IMG/VR virus record: IMGVR_UViG_3300048813_000081
Coordinates: 1 to 61,843 of that record
Reading direction: 5' to 3' (one strand)
DNA length: 61,843 nucleotides
Source: a virus
Below, one piece after another: positions 39,787 to 47,894 of the stretch. Numbering within the stretch: the stretch's first letter is position 1; every line of letters starts with the position of its first letter. The notes under the pieces were generated by a model. It was not told where the DNA came from and did no database searches. It was given only the letters and a program-made list of their open reading frames with translations. Both the position numbers and the translations under genes were made by a program.

Positions 39787-41484
39787 ATGCTTAAATATAT
39801 AACCGATTCGTACTACCGCCAGTCCTTCCCGCGATGGATGTGGGATACCCGCTACGAAACACTTCGCCTACGCGATTTGTGGTTAGAAGGCAAATTTTAT
39901 AATGTCATACCGTTAAGCTTCGAAGAAGAACAGTCTGGTAATACACGAAATCTGATGCGAAATCGTAGACCTAGCGTTCAGCATAACTTCCCACGAATGA
40001 TTGCCGATTTAGCTTCCCGTAAGTTATTCGCCGGCAGGCATGTTCCTAGACTGAAACATACGGACCCGGCGTTCTTACTTAAAGTACAAGCTTTAGTGGA
40101 AGAACTTAAGATGCCCGTTAAGATGCTTGAGGCTATTAAGCGTGGTTCTGTTGGTTCCGTATTGATACTATTTAAGTTTCTCACTGTACCAGCTGGCAGT
40201 GATCAGGTGGCAGTGAAAGGCGTTGTAGAAATTAAACAAACGCAATACTGTACGCCAAAATTTAATCGCTTTGAAGAATTAGTCGGTGTTTTAGAACACT
40301 ATATAGTGGATGGCTCTGAATTACTCTCCCGTGATTTAAAGTACGATCGCGAAGGGCAAGTAATTGAATCCGGTAAAAACTATTGGTTCCTAAAATATAT
40401 AGACACTAATAGCGAATGTACTTATTTGCCTATCGAAGAGCATGACTGGAATCCAATGAATTCTGGTTGTAAACAATATCAAGATGGTCCTAGTCTGCAG
40501 CCGTATCCTGCTGAGAATAACCCGTATGTACATGGTATGGGATTCCTACAAGGAGTCTGGATTAAAAACTTAACCGGTGGACGCAATCCCGAAGGTAATA
40601 GTACCTGGGATTCAGCACTGAACAACTTTATTGAAATAGATTACGTTAAATCGCAAAATGACCGTGGTTTAAAATACGGCTCTGCACCACAGATAGTGGT
40701 AAAGGGTGATTTCCGGGCAGAGCAAGAAGGCGATGAAGCTGGAGATCAACCACGCGATCCTTCGTTTATTATGCGTTTAGCATCTGATACTAAGGATGGT
40801 ATGGGTACGGATTCATCCGGACATGATGCATTTCTATTAGAAACAAATGGCGCAGCCGCTAAAGCCTCTGATGATTTTACAAGACAATTGAAGCAAGGCA
40901 GTTTGGAACAAATCACTGCCGCACGAAAAGATATGGAGTCTATTAAAGGTGCTGTATCCGGTAAAGTTATCGAATTAATGGATGAAGACTATTTAGATCT
41001 ACTTGAAGAATTGAAAATCATGTATATTAATTACGGTTATTTACCATTAACTAAAAAACAATGCAAAGCTGCTGCTATAGCAGGGCATGCTCTAATGGTT
41101 GGCGCAACTGATCAAATGATCGATGGCTTAGAAGTCGAATGCCCACCGTTCTATCTACCGGACGCGCAAGATATTCAGTTAATGGTGCAAGGTATGGTTG
41201 AAGCTTCATCACCGAAACTATTATCAGAAGGCGGTGGTGGTGAACAAGCTCCGACTACGGTGCATGTACCGCCATTAATTCTACCTGAAGTCGCCGCACA
41301 GTTTATACACAGACAGTTAGATTTGGTTGAACATAGCGAAGACCGTGCTGATATTCCTGGTACTAAGCCAGATTTGAATAGTATGCCAGACCCGCAACCG
41401 AACGCCGATGAGGCTGCTGGCGGAAGTGCTATGGAATCCGGTATTGTTGATGCGTTGCTGGGAGGCAAGGTGAGTAATCCATGA
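39787..41484 (+). CDS. Portal protein
   Basis: The 565-residue acidic protein sits upstream of the terminase. It has the portal layout: N-terminal region with RRPSVQHNFPRMIADLASRK, a wing region with VEIKQTQYCTPKFNRFEELV, a clip/stem region with TWDSALNNFIEIDYVKSQND, a long helix (ASDDFTRQLKQGSLEQITAA), and a crown-like helical tail. The order patatin, portal, two small genes, small terminase, large terminase is compact. Twelve copies would form the DNA entry channel. Confidence 0.8.
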   Translation: MLKYITDSYYRQSFPRWMWDTRYETLRLRDLWLEGKFYNVIPLSFEEEQSGNTRNLMRNRRPSVQHNFPRMIADLASRKLFAGRHVPRLKHTDPAFLLKVQALVEELKMPVKMLEAIKRGSVGSVLILFKFLTVPAGSDQVAVKGVVEIKQTQYCTPKFNRFEELVGVLEHYIVDGSELLSRDLKYDREGQVIESGKNYWFLKYIDTNSECTYLPIEEHDWNPMNSGCKQYQDGPSLQPYPAENNPYVHGMGFLQGVWIKNLTGGRNPEGNSTWDSALNNFIEIDYVKSQNDRGLKYGSAPQIVVKGDFRAEQEGDEAGDQPRDPSFIMRLASDTKDGMGTDSSGHDAFLLETNGAAAKASDDFTRQLKQGSLEQITAARKDMESIKGAVSGKVIELMDEDYLDLLEELKIMYINYGYLPLTKKQCKAAAIAGHALMVGATDQMIDGLEVECPPFYLPDAQDIQLMVQGMVEASSPKLLSEGGGGEQAPTTVHVPPLILPEVAAQFIHRQLDLVEHSEDRADIPGTKPDLNSMPDPQPNADEAAGGSAMESGIVDALLGGKVSNP

Positions 41485-41720
41485 ATCCTATAGATGCAGA
41501 AATAGAAAGCTTACGTCCCGCTTATAAAAAGGCATATAAACTCTTTGATAGTCGGCACTATAAATCCGCTACGCATTATCCAGATTTAGAGGATCAATCA
41601 ATAATTGAAAATTTTCATGAATTAAATGATCAATTAGGATTTCTTCGAAGACAAAAACATGTTGCTGAGTTAATTTTGTCAGGCTTTAAGTTGCGTGGAG
41701 ATTTCGTTCATGGAAGTTAA
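41481..41720 (+). CDS. Small helical protein between portal and terminase
   Basis: The 79-residue helical protein (NPIDAEIESLRPAYKKAYKL) overlaps the portal end by 4 bases and the next gene by 11. It is charged and has no recognised domain. Confidence 0.5.
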   Translation: MNPIDAEIESLRPAYKKAYKLFDSRHYKSATHYPDLEDQSIIENFHELNDQLGFLRRQKHVAELILSGFKLRGDFVHGS

Positions 41721-42072
41721 TCACATTAACCGCCCCATGCCGAAAATGGGCAATAAAATAGAATGCATTGAAGACCATGGTATATACGTATTACAAGACA
41801 GTCCAGGCACATGGCGTTCGCTAGCAGTTACCAGAACTGGTAATGGCACGATAAGTATGTATCTGGGGCTGCCTGAACCTAACGGTAGTACTCACAAGCT
41901 CCGTAAAGTATTTCGTGCATCAGTGATGGGTATGTGGATGTTTGATGCTGGCTTCGATGAAGGCTTAACTCTAGTATGTGAAGGCTCCGGTATTATGGCC
42001 GGTGGTGGACCTTGCATATCGGTTACATGGGTTGAGGAACGTAAGGCACAGAGAAAAATTGAGGTAGTCTAA
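41710..42072 (+). CDS. Beta-domain protein, paralogue of 31404 protein
   Basis: The ATG at 41710 has GGAG 10 bases upstream. The 120-residue sequence ends with FDEGLTLVCEGSGIMAGGGP and CISVTWVEERK, matching the GVDNGLIVRHG...TITWMESE end of the minus-strand 31404-31718 protein. It stands between the portal and small terminase, so a structural or packaging accessory role is possible. Confidence 0.5.
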   Translation: MEVNHINRPMPKMGNKIECIEDHGIYVLQDSPGTWRSLAVTRTGNGTISMYLGLPEPNGSTHKLRKVFRASVMGMWMFDAGFDEGLTLVCEGSGIMAGGGPCISVTWVEERKAQRKIEVV

Positions 42073-42073
42073 T

Positions 42074-42475
42074 ATGGACGACCTGGTATTAGTATCCGAA
42101 GAACTGAAAGAAAAAATCCGCAGTGCTGGTGGAAATAAACTAAACCAAGCCCAGCTAGCGGTCTATTTAAATCTACCCGATCAAGACTGCCGTATGTTAT
42201 TTTTTAAGAATCCTGAACTGAATCGTTTGCTACGTTTAGGTGAACTAGATATAGTTGTTGAGCAGATGGAACGCCTAAAGCGTATCGCCCGCAATGATGA
42301 AGATCGTAATCAATTCGCTGCTACTAAACTCTTATATGAAATTTATAGTGATAGACAGTCTACGCCTAGTACGTTAGTGGTTAACCAGACTATTAATAAT
42401 AGTAATGTAGACCGTAACTTAAAATTATTGGAGAGCTTGGATACGGATACTATCGAAGCTATAGTTAATGATTGA
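42074..42475 (+). CDS. Probable small terminase subunit
   Basis: The 133-residue protein lies immediately before the large terminase and overlaps it by 8 bases, the usual place for TerS. The N-terminal half has a helix-turn-helix look (KLNQAQLAVYLNLPDQDCRM), the middle is a long helix (LLRLGELDIVVEQMERLKRI), and the C terminus is polar. TerS recognises pac/cos DNA and recruits TerL. The assignment is by position and general plan. Confidence 0.6.
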   Translation: MDDLVLVSEELKEKIRSAGGNKLNQAQLAVYLNLPDQDCRMLFFKNPELNRLLRLGELDIVVEQMERLKRIARNDEDRNQFAATKLLYEIYSDRQSTPSTLVVNQTINNSNVDRNLKLLESLDTDTIEAIVND

Positions 42476-43868
42476 CATCCTAGCCAAAGCCTCTGAACGA
42501 CTCATACCATTCGCAAGACTGGTCTATCCTGGCTTCATAGCACCACCATACTTGCAGAAAATAGCTGAACAGCTAGAAGCCGTTGAACGTGGTGATATAC
42601 GACGATTGATACTTACAGTGCCACCTAGGCATGGGAAGAGCCTGCTGACTTCACAGATATTCCCGGCGCATTTCTTAGGTAGAAATCCACGATTGAAAGT
42701 CATGTTAAGTTCACACACTCAGATGCTAGCTTCTGACTTCGGACGTAACTGTCGTAACTTTATGATGCAGCCGAATTTTAAATTGATATTCCCGAATGTC
42801 TCAGTATCTGATGATAGCTCTGCTAAAAATGCCTTCAGTACTAATCAGGGAGGCGAAGCGTTCTTCATGGGTGTAGGAGGTGCATTACTAGGTCGTGGTG
42901 CTGATTTAGCAATTATTGATGACCCTGTTAAAGATGCTGAACAAGCTGACTCTGAAACATATATTAAGAAACTACGTGACTGGTATCGCGAAACGTTATA
43001 CACAAGGCAAATGTCCGGCGGGCGGATAATTATCATCATGCAACGCTGGAGGGCTAATGATTTGATAGGATGGTTACTAGATCCTAAAGAACAAGAATTA
43101 GTCGAAGACTGGAAAGTTATTAACTTCCCTGCTATAGCTCAAGAGGACGACCCTCTAGGGCGTGAACCAGGCGAAGCGCTCTGGCCGGAGAAATACCCTG
43201 TTGAAGAACTTAATAAAATACGTACAGTCTTAGGTTCCCGTAGTTTCAATGGATTGTACCAACAAAAACCATCACTTACCGAAGGTGCGATATTTAAGCG
43301 TGAATGGTTTCATATTGAACAGGTGGACTATAAGTTACTGCGTGCGCCTAAAATCATGTATCTAGATACAGCACAGAAGGAAGGTCAGGCTAATGATTAC
43401 TCCGCTGCTACTTGGGGCGCTAGATATAAGAATGGTATCGGTGTTTTAGGTGCCACTAAGGGTAAGTTTGACTTTCCTAGACTGATTAAATGGACCGAAG
43501 AATTGTCTTATCGAAATCGTATTAGTGCGATAGTAGTTGAAGATAAATCGTCAGGCACTTCATTGGTACAGTCCCTGAAGAAAACTTCCAAGATACCAGT
43601 AATCGCAATGAAGTTTCAAGGTAATCCTGATAAGGAAGAACGCGCACATGCAGTGACACCGTTGCTGGAGTCCGGGAAGGTAATATTTGATAAGTGGAGT
43701 CCGCAGGATACGCAAGAAGATTTATTTAGTTCGCTGCTGCAGTTCCCTACGGGTAGTCACGATGATGACGTCGACAGTTTAGTAGGACTGCTAACTTACC
43801 TCAGTAGGGCTAACTTAAAAAATGTCGGTAAGGGCACTATTCAGATGCCGAATGTGTGGGATCGTTAG
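42468..43868 (+). CDS. Terminase large subunit
   Basis: The 466-residue protein has a Walker A at residues 52-58 (PPRHGKS), Walker B with DLAIIDDPVKDAEQ, a coupling motif region (GGRIIIIMQRWRANDLIG) and a C-terminal RNase-H-like nuclease (IMYLDTAQKEGQANDYSAAT, IVVEDKSSGTSLVQSL, FPTGSHDDDVDSLVGLLTYL). It pumps DNA into the prohead and cuts it. It ends in a 4-base convergent overlap with the Dam methylase gene. Confidence 0.95.
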   Translation: MIDILAKASERLIPFARLVYPGFIAPPYLQKIAEQLEAVERGDIRRLILTVPPRHGKSLLTSQIFPAHFLGRNPRLKVMLSSHTQMLASDFGRNCRNFMMQPNFKLIFPNVSVSDDSSAKNAFSTNQGGEAFFMGVGGALLGRGADLAIIDDPVKDAEQADSETYIKKLRDWYRETLYTRQMSGGRIIIIMQRWRANDLIGWLLDPKEQELVEDWKVINFPAIAQEDDPLGREPGEALWPEKYPVEELNKIRTVLGSRSFNGLYQQKPSLTEGAIFKREWFHIEQVDYKLLRAPKIMYLDTAQKEGQANDYSAATWGARYKNGIGVLGATKGKFDFPRLIKWTEELSYRNRISAIVVEDKSSGTSLVQSLKKTSKIPVIAMKFQGNPDKEERAHAVTPLLESGKVIFDKWSPQDTQEDLFSSLLQFPTGSHDDDVDSLVGLLTYLSRANLKNVGKGTIQMPNVWDR

Positions 43869-44293
43869 CGAAAAATAACCAGCATCGAAGGAAATGGTGC
43901 GCTATTCTTACTATCGCTAAACTTTAATCGACCTTTGATGAATTCTATATCTATATTTTTCATGTTGTAAATGTACTCATGAAACCACTTAGTGTCAGTT
44001 CTGGCTGGAATTAGCATTACTATCTTAGCGCCGTTAGATTGTTCATCTGATGCCTTAATAACCCAGTCTTTAATTTTAGAATATGGAGGATTGCACCACA
44101 CCCAGCCAGGTGTAGTAATCCAGGATTGCTTAAGTCCATCTTGTTCTTTCGTATAGTAATCATCGCATTTCGTGTTTTCTGTAGTAGCGCATACATCTAA
44201 GGTGAATTTATATTTACGATTATAAAACCGAAAAAAACTATCTGGCGTAGACCACTCATCTGAGTTGCTGCTGAAGAGGGATTTATTTATCAT
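43865..44293 (-). CDS. dam: DNA N6-adenine methyltransferase (phage Dam family)
   Basis: The 142-residue protein matches the compact phage Dam family: SSNSDEWSTPDSFFRFYN at the start, FTLDVCATTENTKC, WVWCNPPYSKIKDWV with the NPPY catalytic motif, IVMLIPARTDTKWFHEY, and a short end. It would methylate adenines, protecting phage DNA from restriction or altering regulation. It overlaps the upstream gene by 4 bases. Confidence 0.85.
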   Translation of the reverse strand: MINKSLFSSNSDEWSTPDSFFRFYNRKYKFTLDVCATTENTKCDDYYTKEQDGLKQSWITTPGWVWCNPPYSKIKDWVIKASDEQSNGAKIVMLIPARTDTKWFHEYIYNMKNIDIEFIKGRLKFSDSKNSAPFPSMLVIFR

Positions 44294-44571
44294 GTCATCT
44301 TATATCCTAAATGAATTTCCTGAGCATCTAATAACCATCCAGGAGTACCGCCGAACTTATATTCTTCGTATTCACTCATACCTAATATGCCCTCTTTGAT
44401 TATCTGCTTAAGTGCATGTTCGGGTATCCCACGGCAGGCGTTGACGCAGGTGACTATGCGTTCTGCATCTGTCCATGATAATCTACGACCTAAAGTTAAT
44501 ATTGGATTTTTATCGCAATCATAAAAACCCTCTTCCCGAAATGTCCACGGTTCTGGTGAGTGATTAACCAC
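44290..44571 (-). CDS. Small phage protein of common early type
   Basis: The start is a GTG with a strong AAGGGGG site. The 93-residue product contains EPWTFREEGFYDCDKNPILT and WTDAERIVTCVNACRGIPEH, a motif frequent in small phage early proteins of unknown role. Its ribosome site lies within the orphan fragment upstream (44564-44683). Confidence 0.6.
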   Translation of the reverse strand: MVNHSPEPWTFREEGFYDCDKNPILTLGRRLSWTDAERIVTCVNACRGIPEHALKQIIKEGILGMSEYEEYKFGGTPGWLLDAQEIHLGYKMT

Positions 44572-44683
44572 GTTTGTACCCCCTTAATTTATTAGCAGCT
44601 AGTAGTGTTAATAAACGACCGAATTCATCCTTCCGAAATAAACCGCCTAGAGGTACGGTGAATGCGCGATTAATTATGAGCAT
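44564..44683 (-). pseudogene. Orphan C-terminal fragment left by GIY-YIG insertion
   Basis: This 39-codon frame (MLIINRAFTVPLGGLF... ending GYKRG) matches the last 33 residues of the 65-residue protein at 45377-45574 at about 18 positions (VPLxxLFxK..FGxLL..L.A.K.R.YKR). The GIY-YIG gene lies exactly between the two copies. The fragment also contains the ribosome site of the next gene. It therefore looks like the original 3' end of the interrupted gene, with the upstream copy supplied by the element. Confidence 0.65.
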
Positions 44684-45380
44684 ATGCTCTCTTGGGTCTA
44701 GAAGCTGCTTCAATTGGATTCCATCCTCTACGAATTCTGTCTCTGCATATTTTATTGGTTACTATATTAAACAATTTTACTAATTGAGTCAAATTATATG
44801 AATTATTATTGTGGTCAAACAATCGTTTACAGTGAGAGTAGCCTTCCTGTTTTCTTTGAATCCAATCTTTAGAGTTGCCTTTAGCGATAGCTGATTTATG
44901 TGCTTGGGATAATTGGCGACCGGTAAATAATTGAGATAGTTGTAGTTTTTGCGTATCGCTCATTTTGCGACCCTTATGAGCTTTAGATATTTTTAATTTA
45001 GATTCTAAGGTATGAGCATATCCTGGACGACCTTTATTTATAAGAGATAATTTACGTTTCGTTTCTTCCGATCGTTTAACACCCCTAGGGCTCCCGGCAG
45101 TAAAACTAATATTAAAATCGATGGTACGATTTAATACGTTATCTAAATACCACTGCTCTCTTGTAATACAGTCTTCAGGTAAGCATTCTTCTAATACTTC
45201 AAATCTGAATTGATCAGCACCGTACTTGTTCCAAGAACGTTGTAATAAAATATTCCAATGTTTATTCGCATTTAAGCTTGCCTTATGTGCTCTCCATCGT
45301 TGTTTTAAATTAGTCGCACTACTGCCTATGTAGCATTTATTATTAACTAAATTTGTAATTTTATAAATACCAGTACTCAT
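44670..45380 (-). CDS. GIY-YIG homing endonuclease with NUMOD3 repeats
   Basis: The 236-residue protein begins GIYKITNLVNNKCYIGSSA (GIY...YIG) with the downstream RWRAHK arginine and FEVLEECLPED glutamate of the catalytic module. The middle has NUMOD3 DNA-binding repeats (GVKRSEETKRKLSLINKGRP, KAHKGRKMSDTQKLQLSQLF, SQAHKSAIAKGN). The last 45 residues (YNLTQLVKLFN...RIRRGWNPIEAA) are shared with the two HNH proteins at 49908 and 51923. The ATG overlaps the upstream stop (ATGA). It is inserted at the 3' end of the 65-residue gene. Confidence 0.9.
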   Translation of the reverse strand: MSTGIYKITNLVNNKCYIGSSATNLKQRWRAHKASLNANKHWNILLQRSWNKYGADQFRFEVLEECLPEDCITREQWYLDNVLNRTIDFNISFTAGSPRGVKRSEETKRKLSLINKGRPGYAHTLESKLKISKAHKGRKMSDTQKLQLSQLFTGRQLSQAHKSAIAKGNSKDWIQRKQEGYSHCKRLFDHNNNSYNLTQLVKLFNIVTNKICRDRIRRGWNPIEAASRPKRAYAHN

Positions 45381-45574
45381 TTTCGTTTATAAGTACGCAT
45401 TTTCAGAGCAACTAACTGGGATAATAGTACACCGAATTGTTGTTTATCAAACAAACTAGTTAGGGGAACAGATATTGCTTTGCCTAGATGATACCATGAT
45501 TGATATAAGCGCCGTGTTTCACGAACCATAAGGCGCATGTCTGATTCCAGGTTTCCACTGTATTTTATTTGCAT
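45377..45574 (-). CDS. Small helical protein, target of GIY-YIG insertion
   Basis: The 65-residue product has a helical N-terminal half (LESDMRLMVRETRRLYQSWY) and ends AISVPLTSLFDKQQFGVLLS...TYKRK. A diverged copy of this end lies downstream of the GIY-YIG gene. No function is recognised. A GAGGT site precedes the ATG. Confidence 0.55.
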   Translation of the reverse strand: MQIKYSGNLESDMRLMVRETRRLYQSWYHLGKAISVPLTSLFDKQQFGVLLSQLVALKMRTYKRK

Positions 45575-45577
45575 GTA

Positions 45578-45799
45578 TTAATACCTCAAGCATACTGGCT
45601 TACAAAAACCATTGATAGCAATTTGCGATAAGTCATATCGTAAATGACAGCCTTTACAAGTGATATATCTAGCTTCATACGATTCATAACAACAGGTTCT
45701 ACTAATGTACTCACCCCATACTAATAACTTGCCACATTCCAAGCATTCGAATGGTTCGAACGATGAAAATGAAACTTGGAGATAATCTGCTATGTCCAT
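45578..45799 (-). CDS. Zinc-ribbon protein
   Basis: The 73-residue protein has ECLECGKLLVWGEY, RTCCYESYEAR and ITCKGCHLRY cysteine pairs, so it probably binds zinc. It sits in the run of small minus-strand genes. No specific function is visible. Confidence 0.5.
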   Translation of the reverse strand: MDIADYLQVSFSSFEPFECLECGKLLVWGEYISRTCCYESYEARYITCKGCHLRYDLSQIAINGFCKPVCLRY

Positions 45800-45800
45800 A

Positions 45801-46046
45801 TTATTCTAGCCCTAGCTCCTTGCGTAATTCGATAATTTTAATTGTCGGTGGTATGTAATGATTATATTCAGTGGCAAGCTCCCGCCAAAGGGATTCGCGT
45901 CTGCGCCCCATTTCAGCAGTGGATTCTGCGTAGACAACAACGTTTTCCACTTCCTGAGCTAGTTGTTTGAAGGCTTCTAGTCCGGCAGCTGTATTAAAGC
46001 CATCTGTGCATTCCTGAGCAGCATCAATAAGTTTCTGTGCTATCAT
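45801..46046 (-). CDS. Unknown 81-residue helical protein
   Basis: Helical throughout (LEAFKQLAQEVENVVVYAES, PTIKIIELRKELGLE) and coupled to the upstream gene by an ATGA overlap. No domain is recognised. Confidence 0.5.
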   Translation of the reverse strand: MIAQKLIDAAQECTDGFNTAAGLEAFKQLAQEVENVVVYAESTAEMGRRRESLWRELATEYNHYIPPTIKIIELRKELGLE

Positions 46047-46345
46047 ACTTCGCTCTCCGCTAAGTCGATCCAGTATTGTGAATAATCACGATCTTGCTTG
46101 CCGTATACAAAGTGCAAACCTTCAATTTCTGCACACGCCAACTCCAAAGCTTTCTTGTAAACATCGATATTCAGCTCTCCTGGTCCTGGAGGATAATTGT
46201 CTAAGTTGTATTGGCAGATTCCGCATAAAGCTTCCTGCCTGTTGACGGCTTGTGAGATTAGGGATTCTAGTTTTTGCATCACTAAGTCATCATCCCAATC
46301 GGAGTCGAATATTAGCTTACGCAATTCCTGTTGAAATGTATTCAT
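46043..46345 (-). CDS. Unknown 100-residue acidic protein
   Basis: Acidic and mainly helical, with one CGIC pair and LACAEIEGLHFVYGKQDRDY near the end. It is in the same translationally coupled run. No domain is recognised. Confidence 0.5.
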   Translation of the reverse strand: MNTFQQELRKLIFDSDWDDDLVMQKLESLISQAVNRQEALCGICQYNLDNYPPGPGELNIDVYKKALELACAEIEGLHFVYGKQDRDYSQYWIDLAESEV

Positions 46346-46364
46346 ATGTTATGGTATTTCATAC

Positions 46365-46655
46365 CTACTCCGGCTCAATGCAAACACGTAACTGTGCTGC
46401 CTTTAAGACATCATGATATGCGCTAACGCGCTCTTTGCTATCTATCCATATTAAGGCAACCTTATGTGCGCGAAGATCATTAAATATAGTTTCCATCTTG
46501 TGTTTGTTAAACGGGAATATCTTCAATAATATAGTTTCAATATCTTCGCGAAACATATCCGATTTAAACAACAACAAATTCCACATCTTCATTTCGTCAG
46601 CATCTGTATCGTTTATCTTATCGATAACTGGGGGGCGATCTAAAACTGCAGGCAT
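46365..46655 (-). CDS. ClpS-like protease adaptor
   Basis: The ATG at 46655 has a GGAGGGG site. After a 25-residue polar start the 96-residue protein follows the ClpS plan: MWNLLLFKSDMFREDIETIL (family Y.VLL.NDD.TPMEFVV..L), FPFNKHKMETIFNDLRAHKV with the conserved His, ALIW, and a final helix-strand (AYHDVLKAAQLRVCIEPE). The NDD ligand triplet that binds the N-degron amino group reads KSD here. Degron binding may therefore be altered, and it could divert or inhibit host ClpAP. The assignment is by pattern. Confidence 0.5.
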   Translation of the reverse strand: MPAVLDRPPVIDKINDTDADEMKMWNLLLFKSDMFREDIETILLKIFPFNKHKMETIFNDLRAHKVALIWIDSKERVSAYHDVLKAAQLRVCIEPE

Positions 46656-46756
46656 CACTTAACCCCTCCGAATAACGCAGTAATTATAAGTAAAAATATT
46701 AGATATCCGACGCCAAAATAAATTAGGCTGCCTATATTAAACAATAACTGTCGCAT
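46655..46756 (-). CDS. 33-residue membrane peptide
   Basis: MRQLLFNIGSLIYFGVGYLI and the following residues form one transmembrane helix. It has a GGAGG site, and its TGA overlaps the ClpS-like ATG. Coupling to a ClpS-like protein suggests shared expression; function is unknown. Confidence 0.4.
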   Translation of the reverse strand: MRQLLFNIGSLIYFGVGYLIFLLIITALFGGVK

Positions 46757-46757
46757 A

Positions 46758-47324
46758 TTATTTCGTACCTCCGAATAACGCCTGAACCTTAGCGCTGACA
46801 CTGGATTCGTCTAGTCCGGGTGCTTCAATATCTAAATCAGCAAACTTAACCACCTTACTATTTTTAGTATTAGTTTTCGTATGTCCGAAATCCAACTCAC
46901 AAGCAGCCTCTTCGGCTGCGACTAATCCAGATAACACATCTGGGAAGGCTTGCCTTAGAGCCACAGCTAGAGCGGTTTTTGCTAGGAACATATGCGGTTT
47001 TTCAGTGTGCCACTTCGATGACTGATATTCGGATAGAAATACTTCATCGCCTTCAAAGAGACGAACTTGATCCATGACAAATCTATACACTGTGGTTTGC
47101 GCTGATAATAAGACACCATTTTCGGCATACCTAAAGAATGCCTTATCCTTACCGGCATAAGTACCAGTCTTGCCACATTTATATAATAGTGTGGATACCT
47201 TAGCATATATTAAAAATGCATCTACTGAAGGATTATATATAGCAACATAGGCATCATCACCTAGATTGTCATTGCGGCTTAATAGTAGAGCTTCTTCGCG
47301 GGCGGCTATTTCAGTTTTATACAT
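46758..47324 (-). CDS. RecT/Red-beta-like single-strand annealing protein
   Basis: The 188-residue protein has the C-terminal core of phage annealing proteins: VRLFEGDEVFLSEYQSSKWH, then KPHMFLAKTALAVALRQAFP, then GLVAAEEAACEL, matching the Red-beta order (modified strand, basic-helix, ALR.AFP, EE). The earlier part (YNPSVDAFLIYAKVSTLLYK) would hold the fold's start. It is shorter than typical RecT (about 270). It would anneal single strands in recombination-dependent replication, probably with the SF2 helicase and nucleases nearby. Confidence 0.6.
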   Translation of the reverse strand: MYKTEIAAREEALLLSRNDNLGDDAYVAIYNPSVDAFLIYAKVSTLLYKCGKTGTYAGKDKAFFRYAENGVLLSAQTTVYRFVMDQVRLFEGDEVFLSEYQSSKWHTEKPHMFLAKTALAVALRQAFPDVLSGLVAAEEAACELDFGHTKTNTKNSKVVKFADLDIEAPGLDESSVSAKVQALFGGTK

Positions 47325-47378
47325 TAATTAGTTACCTCTACACACAGATTATCTTATGCAATAACTTATGTAAATCAG

Positions 47379-47543
47379 TTATGAAGTTTTATTAAGTTCA
47401 ATAAGATACGCTTCAGCAGCTGCCAACTTCTCAGTCATGACATTCAATTGCTTCTCTAGATCTACTATTAAAACTTTAAGCCCTACTATGTCGCGCTGCT
47501 TGCATAGAATAGCTAGTTTTAGCTCTTCGGCAGACATTCTCAT
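47379..47543 (-). CDS. 54-residue coiled-coil protein
   Basis: MRMSAEELKLAILCKQRDIV and the following VLIVDLEKQLNVMTEKLAAA form a heptad-rich coiled coil. The ATG is 2 bases after the upstream stop. No other feature is seen. Confidence 0.4.
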   Translation of the reverse strand: MRMSAEELKLAILCKQRDIVGLKVLIVDLEKQLNVMTEKLAAAEAYLIELNKTS

Positions 47544-47545
47544 AT

Positions 47546-47743
47546 TTAGTGCTCTACTGGCTTATTGCGCACGGCTTTCAGCCCATTCTCAATATGAAAC
47601 TTTAAAAATGTCATATATTCAGCCGGACCGGTATGGCTATTGGCTGCAGATTTTAGAGCAGCAAATAACACCTGAGAGTCCCGCTTATGCGGAACGCCAT
47701 GTTCAGCGCGGTGCATGAGGTCTAGGATATGGTCGTCAGACAC
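47546..47743 (-). CDS. Unknown 65-residue protein
   Basis: The start is a GTG with an AGGAA site. The product contains DLMHRAEHGVPHKRDSQVLF and YMTFLKFHIENGLKAVRNKP, helical and charged. No family is recognised. Confidence 0.45.
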   Translation of the reverse strand: MSDDHILDLMHRAEHGVPHKRDSQVLFAALKSAANSHTGPAEYMTFLKFHIENGLKAVRNKPVEH

Positions 47744-47745
47744 AG

Positions 47746-47892
47746 TTATTTCCTGCCTGATTTCTTGGCTGGTTTTTTCTTACTGGCGGTTTTTTTCCTG
47801 GCTACTGATTTCTTGGAAACCATAGCAACACCAGTAGCTGCGCCGCTAAGGGCTAGCAGGACTAGTAGGACTAATAAGACTAAACTAAGCAT
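47746..47892 (-). CDS. Membrane-anchored lysine-rich (H1-like) tail protein
   Basis: The 48-residue protein is a leucine-rich membrane helix (MLSLVLLVLLVLLALSGAAT) followed by a tail of Lys/Arg, Ala and Ser (KKSVARKKTASKKKPAKKSG). The tail resembles histone H1 or AlgP-type DNA-binding tails. It is coupled to the helicase gene (TAATAATG, GGAG site). It may tether phage DNA or the helicase to the membrane; this is inference. Confidence 0.5.
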   Translation of the reverse strand: MLSLVLLVLLVLLALSGAATGVAMVSKKSVARKKTASKKKPAKKSGRK

Positions 47893-47894
47893 TA

